From positions 372,001 to 436,000 of the forward strand of contig NZ_RQFW01000012.1 in assembly GCF_004770145.1 (NCBI RefSeq): a stretch of 64,000 nucleotides of DNA. Reading direction: 5' to 3'. Within the stretch, counting starts at the first letter, position 1; each line of letters begins with the position of its first letter. Both the position numbers and the translations under genes were made by a program. This document shows positions 51,970 to 60,260 of the stretch, in pieces. Below the pieces are notes generated by a model that had not been told where the DNA came from, did not search any database, and saw only the letters and a program-made list of their open reading frames with translations. Source of the DNA: Leptospira bourretii. GTDB lineage: Bacteria > Spirochaetota > Leptospiria > Leptospirales > Leptospiraceae.

Positions 51970-52470
51970 TAATCGTTTTCTTATATCTGCTGGGATACTT
52001 TGGATGGAATCGTATCTTTTTTTCTTTCCACCTGGCAGAGAAACATAATAAAACCCATTGATCATTTCTAAAAAGTAGTCCTCTCCTTTTTCTCCTAGGG
52101 ATCTGTTGTCCAGTTCCTTTACCATTTTTTGGTATTTGGTGGGAAGGAGATTCCAATTCATATAATTAGTAACCACACCTTGGTCATTCACTGTATAGGC
52201 ACCATCTTGGTGGAGGATTTTTGTCCCATTGTAATCAAAAACTTCCATCACCTTCAGATTGGTATCTTTGGATTGTTTGGAATCTTTTTTCGATTTGTTG
52301 AAAGACTGGTTGGAAGGATCTTCCGGGTTATTGTTTTGTTTTGAGTTTGAACTTGCGGAGGTTTCTTTTTTTCTAAGTTTTCCGAATACTAGTAAGAAAA
52401 GTCCGGCTAATGCTAGTGATGCGAATAAAAAAACTTCCGCAGTTGATAAATCAAATAAATACCGCCACAT
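51961..52470 (-). CDS. Hypothetical membrane-anchored protein
   Basis: This 169-residue protein has one N-terminal membrane helix (VFLFASLALAGLFLLVFGKL), then a very polar Asn/Ser/Lys-rich linker (about residues 35-70), then a compact domain of about 95 residues (MEVFDYNGTKILHQDGAYTVNDQ, NLLPTKYQKMVKELD) ending in SIPADIRKRLGV. No family recognised. Two bases behind the next small gene, so part of the four-gene minus-strand run that begins with the dehydrogenase. Confidence 0.7.
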   Translation of the reverse strand: MWRYLFDLSTAEVFLFASLALAGLFLLVFGKLRKKETSASSNSKQNNNPEDPSNQSFNKSKKDSKQSKDTNLKVMEVFDYNGTKILHQDGAYTVNDQGVVTNYMNWNLLPTKYQKMVKELDNRSLGEKGEDYFLEMINGFYYVSLPGGKKKRYDSIQSIPADIRKRLGV

Positions 52471-52472
52471 AA

Positions 52473-52781
52473 CTATTTGAAACTCGTTCCGATGGCTTTA
52501 CATGATTCGGGAATATATCCTTCTGTATTCCATGTAATACAATCGGTAAGATCAATGGCGCGAAAGCAAAGTTTTAGATCATCAATTTTGACTCTGCCTA
52601 ATACCAATGCTCCTGGAAGTTTGTTTGTCCCACAAGCTGAATTTTTCAATGTATAGGTTTCAAAAATCTTTTGGTTTCCTTCACTTGCAGAATAAAACAA
52701 ATCATCTCGATTTTGAATGCATTGAAAGTTGATTCCAATGCTAAAAAGAAGGGCGATCATCCCGAGGTAGAAAAATTTCAT
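52473..52781 (-). CDS. Small putative lipoprotein
   Basis: This 102-residue protein starts MKFFYLGMIALLFSIGINFQC, a signal peptide with a possible lipidation Cys at position 21. The mature part has four further Cys (SACGTNK, LKLCFRAIDLTDC, PESCKAIG), which suggests two disulfides. No family recognised. It overlaps the preceding gene by four bases. Confidence 0.65.
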   Translation of the reverse strand: MKFFYLGMIALLFSIGINFQCIQNRDDLFYSASEGNQKIFETYTLKNSACGTNKLPGALVLGRVKIDDLKLCFRAIDLTDCITWNTEGYIPESCKAIGTSFK

Positions 52782-53308
52782 TTTTTAAGTTTGATCCGAG
52801 AAACTTCTTTCACGGGAATGGGAAGTTTCCCAAAAGCACTATCTACTTGAACCGTTCCATAAATTTCGAATTCTGCATCTTCCCCACGTCTAGCTGCATC
52901 TGATAGTTGTTTTGCTAACAAAAGAAGTTTGGGAAGAATTGAACCTTTTTGTTCGGGGACAAGTTTCAAAACCACCAAAGCTTCTGAGTTTGGTTCTACT
53001 TCAAGAGGTGTTTCGTTTTGGAGTTTTCCAATGTATTCTTTTCCTTTAGGCGTCACAAGTTCTATCTCCAAATCAAATTGATAGATAGAGACTTTGGTGT
53101 TGTTTGGATTGACCACAGAAACTTGCGGATACAAATCCACTAAGGGAATTAATGGAAAATTTGGATTTGGTTTGAGGTCCACACGAACATCCACCAAATC
53201 AAACTGACAGGCCTTTAAACTTTCTAAGTTCTTTTTTGTATCACTGAGACAATGGACAAATACGAATGAAAAAAGAACTAAAGATAAAAATAAATATCTA
53301 CGGACCAA
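52778..53308 (-). CDS. LEA14-like (water stress and hypersensitive response domain) lipoprotein
   Basis: This 176-residue protein has a lipoprotein-type signal (YLFLSLVLFSFVFVHC) and a beta-rich body whose pattern (FDLVDVRVDLKPNPNFPLIPLVDLYPQVSVVNPNNTKVSIYQFDLEIEL in sense) recalls LEA type 2 domains, which are immunoglobulin-like folds with the phrase VVNPN. The assignment is by pattern only. It overlaps the dehydrogenase gene upstream by 11 bases and the small lipoprotein gene downstream by four. Confidence 0.65.
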   Translation of the reverse strand: MVRRYLFLSLVLFSFVFVHCLSDTKKNLESLKACQFDLVDVRVDLKPNPNFPLIPLVDLYPQVSVVNPNNTKVSIYQFDLEIELVTPKGKEYIGKLQNETPLEVEPNSEALVVLKLVPEQKGSILPKLLLLAKQLSDAARRGEDAEFEIYGTVQVDSAFGKLPIPVKEVSRIKLKK

Positions 53309-54278
53309 ATACTACCTTCCCTTCGGTCATATGTTGTTTGTAAAATTCCAAACCTTCTTTGTATTCTTCGAATTTAAATCGTTTGTTGATTTTGGTTTGG
53401 AAAACTGTTTTTAAATACTTTTGTGCTTCTTTGGCTTGTTTCTGAAATTCTTCTAAACCAATTTCATATATCCAGGAAGACAACCAAAACCCTTCGATCT
53501 TTTTGTTTTGGAACAACATGATTCCTGCATTGACCGCAAATGGTTTTTCGGACAAAGCTCCGTAACAAACGACTTTTGATCCATAAGGCATACATTCTAC
53601 GAGGGACTGCGCTGTTTCCCCTGCCACTGCATCGATCGCATAAGTTGCATTTAGTTTTTTAGAGATTTTGAATAAATCTTTTTGGTAGTTGGGAGAAGTT
53701 GAGTTTAGAATGTTTTCTGCACCAATTTCTAAAAGACTATCCTCTTGTTCTTTTTTTCGCACAACATTGATTAAAGGGATTCCACGTTCTTTACAAAGTC
53801 GAACCACCATTTTTCCCAGAGCACTCGCGGCAGCCGTTTGGATCATAGCAGGATGGCCTTCTTTGGAACATTTCGATACCATAGCCCAAGCAGTCATAGG
53901 GTTTACGAAAAAACTAGACCCTTCGTCAAGTGTCACACCATCCACTAACGGCAAACAGTTGTCTTCTGTAGTGATCATGTATTCGGCCCAGGACCCGTCA
54001 TTTTGCGGAGCCACACAAGACACATTCATTCCTACTTTTAAAGTTTTGATGGCACTGCCTACGGCATCGACGGTTCCACTGGCTTCAAACCCTGCAGAGA
54101 CAGGAGCTTTTTTTTTGAATCCATACAGTCCACGGATGAACATTAGATCAGAAGGATTGATCGGAGAAAGATGGATTTTGATCCTGACTTCGTTCTCTTT
54201 CGGTGTGGGAACTTCTTTTTCACGGAGTTCCAATTGAGGTTCGGATTCGTCATATTTGAGGATGGTGACTGCTTTCAT
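53298..54278 (-). CDS. Zinc-type alcohol dehydrogenase/quinone reductase-like protein
   Basis: About 326 residues of the medium-chain dehydrogenase family: MKAVTILKYDESEPQLELREKEVP at the start, then NPSDLMFIRGLYG, a GFEASGTVDAVG loop, and the NAD(P)-binding part with AAASALGKMVVRLCKERGIPLINVVRK. The zinc ligands of true alcohol dehydrogenases are missing, as in quinone oxidoreductases. The ATG at 54278 gives the family start; an ATG six codons earlier lacks a ribosome site. Confidence 0.85.
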   Translation of the reverse strand: MKAVTILKYDESEPQLELREKEVPTPKENEVRIKIHLSPINPSDLMFIRGLYGFKKKAPVSAGFEASGTVDAVGSAIKTLKVGMNVSCVAPQNDGSWAEYMITTEDNCLPLVDGVTLDEGSSFFVNPMTAWAMVSKCSKEGHPAMIQTAAASALGKMVVRLCKERGIPLINVVRKKEQEDSLLEIGAENILNSTSPNYQKDLFKISKKLNATYAIDAVAGETAQSLVECMPYGSKVVCYGALSEKPFAVNAGIMLFQNKKIEGFWLSSWIYEIGLEEFQKQAKEAQKYLKTVFQTKINKRFKFEEYKEGLEFYKQHMTEGKVVFGP

Positions 54279-54348
54279 CTTCTCCCATTCAGTCATTTAA
54301 AATCTGCTTGCCAACTCTTTCTTTGGAAGGAAGAATTTTAAGTCTGCC

Positions 54349-55143
54349 GTGAAATCAAAAAAGTTATCAAAGGAATCCCTGACAGGGATCGTTTTTTTTT
54401 CTATTTTGGTCTTTGCTTTTTTCACTACAGTCATTGAGCCAGATCGACCTGCCAAAAAATACCCTTACCGGTTATCTTTATTTTACTCTCGTATTGATGG
54501 AATTAAGGAAGGGACCGAAGTTCGAATTTTAGGAATCCAAAAAGGGTATGTGGCCCATATCGATTCTAGGCCGCTGATTGATGTACCTGATCGCCGGTTC
54601 CTCGACCATAACATAGATCATGCGATTGAGTTACATATTGCTTTGGAAGATCCGTTAACCCTTTGGGATAACTATGAAGTGGATTTTCAAACCATAACAT
54701 TGTTTTCAGGAAGGATCATCAATATCAACCCAGGAAGTTCTGATGGGAAACGTCCTTTTTTTAAACCCACGTTTCGTGAGGGTGAAAAAAGTCCCGACTA
54801 TTTGCCTTCTGCTCGTTATTTTGATGATTTTTTCAAAGCCACTTCCGCGACGATGGAAGAAAATCGAGCAGACCTCAGACAAATCACATTGGATTTTCGT
54901 TCCATCTCCGATAAATTAAATCATACAGAAGGAACAATTCCCAAATTAATTGGAAGTACAGAAATGTATGATGAACTTCTTGCGACTGTGAAGGACGCAG
55001 AAACCATTGGAAAAGAAGGAAGACGTTATATGGAAAGTTCTAGAAATTTAGAGAACACCATGCCGATTCCTTTTTTAATTACAGCATCGTATTACGGACG
55101 TACAACGCCAATTACGGGAAGAAGGATTGGACCACAAAATTAA
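54349..55143 (+). CDS. MlaD/MCE-domain protein
   Basis: This 264-residue protein starts at a GTG with one membrane helix (LTGIVFFSILVFAFFTTVIE) and a single MCE domain (about residues 40-125: YRLSLFYSRIDGIKEGTEVRILGIQKGYV). The C-terminal 100 residues are helical. MlaD-type proteins shuttle phospholipids between inner and outer membranes, usually with an MlaE permease and MlaF ATPase, neither of which is here. The stop shares one base with the glycosyltransferase start. Confidence 0.85.
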   Translation: MKSKKLSKESLTGIVFFSILVFAFFTTVIEPDRPAKKYPYRLSLFYSRIDGIKEGTEVRILGIQKGYVAHIDSRPLIDVPDRRFLDHNIDHAIELHIALEDPLTLWDNYEVDFQTITLFSGRIININPGSSDGKRPFFKPTFREGEKSPDYLPSARYFDDFFKATSATMEENRADLRQITLDFRSISDKLNHTEGTIPKLIGSTEMYDELLATVKDAETIGKEGRRYMESSRNLENTMPIPFLITASYYGRTTPITGRRIGPQN

Positions 55144-56222
55144 TGAAAGTTGCAATTATACATGATTGGCTCACCGGTATGCGCGGTGGCGAAATCGTAC
55201 TCGATAGTTTATTGAAAGCATTTCCAGAAGCGGATTTATTTACTCTTTTTTATTCCAAAGGAAAACTAAACGAAAGGATTGAAAATAGAAAGATCACAAC
55301 GGCTTTCACAAACAATCTTCCTTTTAAAGAAAAGTATTATCGTTATTATTTACCTGTTTTCCCCACTGCCATTGAATCATTGGATTTAAAAGGGTATGAT
55401 GTGGTGATTAGTTCTTCGCATTGTGTGGCCAAAGGAGTCATTCCCCATCCCGATACATTCCATTTGAGTTATATCCATAGCCCCATGCGTTATGTTTGGG
55501 ATATGTATTATGATTATTTTCCTGGTCGCAAAGGTTTTAAATTTTTTCTTTTACAAACCATCGCCAATTACCTACGTACTTGGGATGCCGCATCTGCCAA
55601 TCGTGTGGATTATTTTACATGTAACTCGCATTTTGTGGGAAGACGGATCCAAAAGTATTATCGTCGTGATTATAAAATTGTGTATCCGCCTTGTTTGCCC
55701 CAAGACTTCCGGGTCCATGATGTTTCGAAAGATGACTATTACTTGATGGTCTCGGCCTTTGCTCCTTATAAAAAAATTGACCTCGCCATTGAAGCCTTCC
55801 GGGAAAATGGAAAACCACTCATCCTTGTGGGTGGGGGCCAAGAAGAAGGAAAACTCGTCAAAAATTTACCGAAAAACATCCTTTGGAAAAAGGGACTCCC
55901 GCGCACAGAGGTTGTGGAACTTTACAAAAAGGCACGAGGGTTTATTTTTCCTGGGATGGAAGACTTCGGGATCACTCCTGTTGAGTCGCAAGCCTATGCC
56001 ACCCCCGTCATTGCCTACGGAAAAGGGGGAGCTTTGGAATCGGTCAAAGAGGACAGAACTGGGGTATTTTTCAAAGAACAGACCGTAAAATCCTTAAATG
56101 AGGCCATCCAAAGGGCCGAGAAGATCCATTTCAAACGGGGAGATTTCCAAAATTCCATCAATCGATTTACGGAAGAAAAATTCGTAAGCGAAATTCGAAA
56201 GGTAGTCGATAGACATAAATAG
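55143..56222 (+). CDS. Family 4-type glycosyltransferase
   Basis: This 359-residue cytoplasmic enzyme has the GT-B layout: N-terminal VAIIHDWLTGMRGGEIVLDSLL, a C-terminal donor domain with LILVGGGQEEGKLVKNLP and the E-x7-E signature FPGMEDFGITPVESQAYATPVIAYGKGG. It resembles WbaZ-type mannosyl/rhamnosyltransferases that build O-antigen or other surface glycans. It lies between the MlaD and flbD genes. Donor and acceptor cannot be read from sequence. Confidence 0.9.
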   Translation: MKVAIIHDWLTGMRGGEIVLDSLLKAFPEADLFTLFYSKGKLNERIENRKITTAFTNNLPFKEKYYRYYLPVFPTAIESLDLKGYDVVISSSHCVAKGVIPHPDTFHLSYIHSPMRYVWDMYYDYFPGRKGFKFFLLQTIANYLRTWDAASANRVDYFTCNSHFVGRRIQKYYRRDYKIVYPPCLPQDFRVHDVSKDDYYLMVSAFAPYKKIDLAIEAFRENGKPLILVGGGQEEGKLVKNLPKNILWKKGLPRTEVVELYKKARGFIFPGMEDFGITPVESQAYATPVIAYGKGGALESVKEDRTGVFFKEQTVKSLNEAIQRAEKIHFKRGDFQNSINRFTEEKFVSEIRKVVDRHK

Positions 56223-56243
56223 AAATCTCTGAAGGGGGATCTC

Positions 56244-56462
56244 TTGGTCATTTTACATCGACTCAAAGGTGCTGAATTTGTTCTCAATGCAGATTTGATT
56301 GAGACCATCGAAGCAAATCCGGATACGATCATCACTCTTGTGAATGAGAAAAAATTCATTGTACAAGAGTCTGTTGCGGAAGTTGTGGAAAAGGTAATTG
56401 TTTACCAAACAAGGATCCACAATCTCCCTCGAGTCACTGAAAGAAGGCCTGAGGAAACATAA
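56244..56462 (+). CDS. flbD: Flagellar protein FlbD
   Basis: This 72-residue protein starts at a probable GTG/ATG region with VILHRLKGAEFVLNADLIETIEANPDTIITLVNEKKFIV, the FlbD family signature. FlbD is a small protein encoded next to motA in spirochaetes and Firmicutes; its role in the motor is not well defined. The motA gene begins three bases after its stop. The coordinates take the first start codon that keeps the conserved VILHRL segment. Confidence 0.9.
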   Translation: MVILHRLKGAEFVLNADLIETIEANPDTIITLVNEKKFIVQESVAEVVEKVIVYQTRIHNLPRVTERRPEET

Positions 56463-56465
56463 GAA

Positions 56466-57248
56466 ATGGATATAGCTACAGTCATTGGTTTGGCCCTTGG
56501 AGCGGCCTTGATGTTACTTGGGGTGGTTTCGGGGGGTCTTGCATTAACAGACCTTATCGATATTCCCTCAGTGATGATTACATTTGGTGGGGCTGCTGCT
56601 GCCACGATCATTTCTTTTCCTTGGACATCTACCATTGGAGTGGGAGCCGTTACCAAAAAAGCCTTCCAAAATCCTCCCTCAGACTTACCAGGACTCATTA
56701 CGACACTCGTTAGTTTTTCTGAAAAAGCTCGTCGTGAAGGTTTACTTGCCTTAGAAGATGATATCAATGAACTTCCAGAAGAATTTTTAAAGAAGGGAAT
56801 CCAACTCGTAGTGGATGGAACCGACCCCGAACTGGTTCGAAATATTATGGAAACCGAAATTGGGAACACGGCCACAAGGCATGCTTATGGTCGTTCTTGG
56901 TGGGATGCTTACGCTGGTTTTGCGCCAGGGTTCGGGATGCTTGGGACCCTTGTGGGTCTTGTGGGGATGTTAAAAAACTTAGGTGGTGGGGATGCAAGTG
57001 CCATCGGACAAGGTATGGCGACGGCCCTCATTACCACATTGTACGGATCACTTGCGCAGAACTTATTTGCCGCACCAATTGTGAGAAAACTAACCAGACG
57101 ATCGGAAGATGAACTTGTGATCAAACAAGTTATGGTGGAAGGAACTTTATCGATTCAATCCGGGGACAACCCAAGGATTGTAAAAGAGAAACTTGCGAGT
57201 TTCTTAACTCCTGCTGAAAGAACAGCACTCAAAGACGACGGAGATTAA
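56466..57248 (+). CDS. motA: Flagellar motor stator protein MotA
   Basis: This 260-residue protein has four membrane helices, the first pair near the N-terminus (VIGLALGAALMLLGVVSGG; PSVMITFGGAAAATIISFPW), the cytoplasmic loop with conserved charged residues (RREGLLALEDDINELPEEF) and the last pair with AGFAPGFGMLGTLVGLVGMLKNL and the Pro-bearing helix. It forms the proton channel with MotB that drives the periplasmic flagella. Confidence 0.96.
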   Translation: MDIATVIGLALGAALMLLGVVSGGLALTDLIDIPSVMITFGGAAAATIISFPWTSTIGVGAVTKKAFQNPPSDLPGLITTLVSFSEKARREGLLALEDDINELPEEFLKKGIQLVVDGTDPELVRNIMETEIGNTATRHAYGRSWWDAYAGFAPGFGMLGTLVGLVGMLKNLGGGDASAIGQGMATALITTLYGSLAQNLFAAPIVRKLTRRSEDELVIKQVMVEGTLSIQSGDNPRIVKEKLASFLTPAERTALKDDGD

Positions 57249-57258
57249 TATCTAAACT

Positions 57259-58092
57259 ATGGCGTCTAAAAAAGAAAAATGTCCTGAGTGCATCCAAAAA
57301 GTTCCCGAGTTCATGGCAACTTACGGGGACATGGTGACACTTCTCCTTTGTTTCTTTATCCTCTTGTATACGACAGGGAAAACAGATGCAAAGGAGATGC
57401 AGATCATTTTATCTGCGTTTAAATCCACAACAGGATTTTTCACTGGGGGACAAACACTATCCAAAGGTTCTTTGGAAGAGATGGGAATGCAAATTGAATC
57501 GTTACCATCTCAAGTAGTAGGGCGTAACCTTTCTAAATCCAAAAAAGATGCCCAAGAAGTTTTTAAACCAGAAGTAGAAGCAGGAAAAGTTCGAATTTCG
57601 GAAAACGAAAGAGGACTTGTGATTTCTCTTGTGGGTGCTGATTATTTTTATCCAGGTTCAGCCATCCTAACACCCGCTATCCGAGAAACCTTACGTAAAG
57701 CGGCGACACTTATCAAAGGTCTCGAACGATTTGTTCGCGTAGAAGGACATAGCGATGACGATGCGGTCAATCCTGTAAACCGTCCTGGTCGTGAAGAAAG
57801 AGAATATATCAATAACTGGGATTTGGCGGGAGCAAGAGCTGTGAATGCTACCGTTTTTATGATCAATTCAGAAGAAATTGAACCGAGTTGGTTCCAAGCT
57901 GTTAGTTTTGGATCCTATAGACCTCTTGTACTGGAGAATGAAGGCACACCTGAAGCAAAAGCTTTCAATCGTAGAGTGGATATCATCATCCTAACAGAGA
58001 AGTCTACCAAACGAGCACCAGGGGAAAGTAAATACGGACTACCTGACACTCGTTTACCGAACACTGAAACAAATGTAGAAGGAGAATTTTAA
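57259..58092 (+). CDS. motB: Flagellar motor stator protein MotB
   Basis: This 277-residue protein has one N-terminal membrane helix carrying the proton-binding Asp (VPEFMATYGDMVTLLLCFFILLYT) and a C-terminal OmpA-like peptidoglycan-binding domain (FVRVEGHSDDDAVNP, ARAVNATVFMINSEEI, FNRRVDIIIL). It anchors the stator to the cell wall. It starts 10 bases behind motA. Confidence 0.96.
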   Translation: MASKKEKCPECIQKVPEFMATYGDMVTLLLCFFILLYTTGKTDAKEMQIILSAFKSTTGFFTGGQTLSKGSLEEMGMQIESLPSQVVGRNLSKSKKDAQEVFKPEVEAGKVRISENERGLVISLVGADYFYPGSAILTPAIRETLRKAATLIKGLERFVRVEGHSDDDAVNPVNRPGREEREYINNWDLAGARAVNATVFMINSEEIEPSWFQAVSFGSYRPLVLENEGTPEAKAFNRRVDIIILTEKSTKRAPGESKYGLPDTRLPNTETNVEGEF

Positions 58093-58093
58093 C

Positions 58094-58621
58094 ATGGGTG
58101 ACCGTGAAGTAGATGAAGAAGAAGGTGGGTTAGCCGAAGGAAGTACCGCCTCTGCCGGGATGTCCCCCATTGTAAAATGGTTATTGTACATTGCTGCTGC
58201 CATTTTTGGGATTATCATTGTAACCGTAATATCGATGTTTGTTGCTCAAAAAACAGCAACAAGTGTGTTTAAACAACAAAAGAATATCTCTCTTGTGAAA
58301 GCTCCCCCTCCTTTGGAAGTTTACACATTTCAAGAAGAATTTAGAGTGAATACTTCTGATGTTGGTGAGTCACACTTTGTGAAGTTAAAGATGTCTCTTG
58401 GATTTGAATCAGGTCAGCCTGCACTTTCTGCGGAACTTGCTGCACGTGTGGCGCAAATGCAAAACATCATTAACCTTGTCATTGCACGTAAAACAAAGGA
58501 CGATTTAAAATCCATTACCAACCAATTGGATTTACGTGAGGAAATCAAAGCCCACTTAAATCACATTTTGACCAATGGAAAAATCAAAGAGGTTTACTTT
58601 ACCGAGTTCTTGGTAAACTAG
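58094..58621 (+). CDS. fliL: Flagellar basal-body-associated protein FliL
   Basis: This 175-residue protein has an acidic cytoplasmic start, one membrane helix (WLLYIAAAIFGIIIVTVISMFVAQK) and a periplasmic FliL domain ending in NHILTNGKIKEVYFTEFLVN, the family's typical C-terminus. FliL supports the stator in spirochaete motors. It starts one base after motB. fliM, which follows fliL in many spirochaetes, is not here; kdsB follows instead. Confidence 0.93.
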   Translation: MGDREVDEEEGGLAEGSTASAGMSPIVKWLLYIAAAIFGIIIVTVISMFVAQKTATSVFKQQKNISLVKAPPPLEVYTFQEEFRVNTSDVGESHFVKLKMSLGFESGQPALSAELAARVAQMQNIINLVIARKTKDDLKSITNQLDLREEIKAHLNHILTNGKIKEVYFTEFLVN

Positions 58622-58625
58622 GACT

Positions 58626-59366
58626 ATGTCCGACCAAATCCTCGGTGTGATCCCTGCGCGCTACGCGAGCACAAGACTCCCCGGAAAACCACTGGCCCTC
58701 ATTGGTTTAAAACCAATGATCCAGTGGACTTACCACCACGCATCCCTTTCCAAATCTATCCACCGTTTGGTGGTTGCTACCGATGACAAACGAATTCACG
58801 ATACCGTGATTGCATTTGGTGGGGAATCGGTTTTGACGAGCCCTGATCATCCTACAGGAACCGATCGCATCATCGAAGTGGCAGAAAAATTTCCAGGTTA
58901 CGGAATCATTCTGAACATCCAAGGAGACGAACCCGGGATGGAACCAAACCTCATTGATGGAGTTTTGGATTTAAAAACCAAACATAGAAATTGGGAAATG
59001 ACCACAGCGGCCGTTCCTTTTGCTACCTCAGAAGATCCAAAAGATCCTAACAAAGTAAAGGTGGTCTTTGATAGAACCGGACGAGCCAATTATTTTTCAC
59101 GTTCTCCCATCCCCGCTTCTTTTAAAGGTGAGGCAACTTACCACCGGCATTTAGGAATCTATGCCTATGAAAGAGAATTTTTAATGCATTACAACCAATT
59201 GCCAGCTTCTGATTGGGAAACAGTAGAATCTTTAGAACAACTTCGCGCTTTGCAAAATGGATCTACCATTGGGGTTTATCTTTCTGATAAGGCCAACTTG
59301 GGTGTGGATTCGCCAGCCGACTTGGAAGTGGTGATTCGGGATTTTAAAGCGAAGGGTTTGATTTAG
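58626..59366 (+). CDS. kdsB: 3-deoxy-manno-octulosonate cytidylyltransferase
   Basis: This 246-residue enzyme activates Kdo as CMP-Kdo for lipopolysaccharide core synthesis. It shows the family start ILGVIPARYASTRLPGKPLALIG, the ATDDKRI and GTDRIIEVAEKF segments, ILNIQGDEPGMEP, and a C-terminus with LGIYAYEREFLMHYNQLP and DTVESLEQLRAL-like wording. It begins five bases after fliL, so its transcription is probably tied to the flagellar genes. Confidence 0.95.
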   Translation: MSDQILGVIPARYASTRLPGKPLALIGLKPMIQWTYHHASLSKSIHRLVVATDDKRIHDTVIAFGGESVLTSPDHPTGTDRIIEVAEKFPGYGIILNIQGDEPGMEPNLIDGVLDLKTKHRNWEMTTAAVPFATSEDPKDPNKVKVVFDRTGRANYFSRSPIPASFKGEATYHRHLGIYAYEREFLMHYNQLPASDWETVESLEQLRALQNGSTIGVYLSDKANLGVDSPADLEVVIRDFKAKGLI

Positions 59367-59539
59367 AATTTTTTTTTGCTTTTTTATTCGATTCTTATTT
59401 TCAAATGAATCAAATATTTGAGAGGAAACCAAGGTAGAAACCAATTAATCATTGCTCATCGATTTCTATCTTCCATAATCTTATCTTTAGAATAAACGAC
59501 AAAAAGGTTATATCAAATTGGATCAACCCAAAGGATTGT

Positions 59540-60229
59540 ATGGTGAATAACATTTGTTTTGTTTGTAAGAAACCATTCCGCGAACATCAATTAATAAGTG
59601 CTCTGGGTATAGGTAACGAAATTGTAGAACTCATTAATGAAAAATATCCCGGTTGGGATGATCAAAGTAAAATTTGTAAAAATGATTTTAATATTTTCCG
59701 AATGAAGTATATCACTCAGTTAGTTGAAGAAGAAAAAGGAAATATTGAAAATTTAGAGAGAGAAGTGATCAAAAGTATCAATGAAAATGAAATTTTAACA
59801 ATTGATACTTCCTTAAAAACAGATTCACTTACATTTGGTGATAGAATTTCGGACAAAGTTGCATCATTTGGGGGCAGTTGGAAATTTATTATCGCTTTCT
59901 TTTCTGTATTGATTCTATGGATATTAGGAAATAGTTTTTATCTTTATCTCAAGCCATTTGATCCATATCCTTTTATATTATTGAATTTAATCTTATCTTG
60001 TGTTGCCGCAATACAAGCACCTATCATTATGATGAGCCAAAATAGACAAGAGGTAAAGGATAGAATTCGCGCAGAGAATGATTACAAAGTGAATCTAAAA
60101 TCAGAGATTGAAATTAGAACCTTACATGAAAAAGTGGATCATCTTTTACTCGACCAATGGTCAAAAATGATGAAGATCCAAGCGATTCAGATCGAAATTT
60201 TAAACGAAATTCGAAGTAAAATCAAATAA
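59540..60229 (+). CDS. DUF1003 membrane protein with N-terminal Cys-rich region
   Basis: This 229-residue protein has two membrane helices in the middle (FIIAFFSVLILWILGNSFYLYL; FILLNLILSCVAAIQAPIIMMSQNRQ), the DUF1003 signature with FDPYPFILLN and DRIRAENDYKVNLKSE. The N-terminal 60 residues have CFVCKKPF and a later Cys (KICKNDFN), perhaps a metal site. The C-terminus is a coiled helix. Function unknown. The 173 bases before it carry no gene. Confidence 0.85.
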   Translation: MVNNICFVCKKPFREHQLISALGIGNEIVELINEKYPGWDDQSKICKNDFNIFRMKYITQLVEEEKGNIENLEREVIKSINENEILTIDTSLKTDSLTFGDRISDKVASFGGSWKFIIAFFSVLILWILGNSFYLYLKPFDPYPFILLNLILSCVAAIQAPIIMMSQNRQEVKDRIRAENDYKVNLKSEIEIRTLHEKVDHLLLDQWSKMMKIQAIQIEILNEIRSKIK

Positions 60230-60260
60230 GGTTCCAATACAAATCTATTTTAAAATTTTC

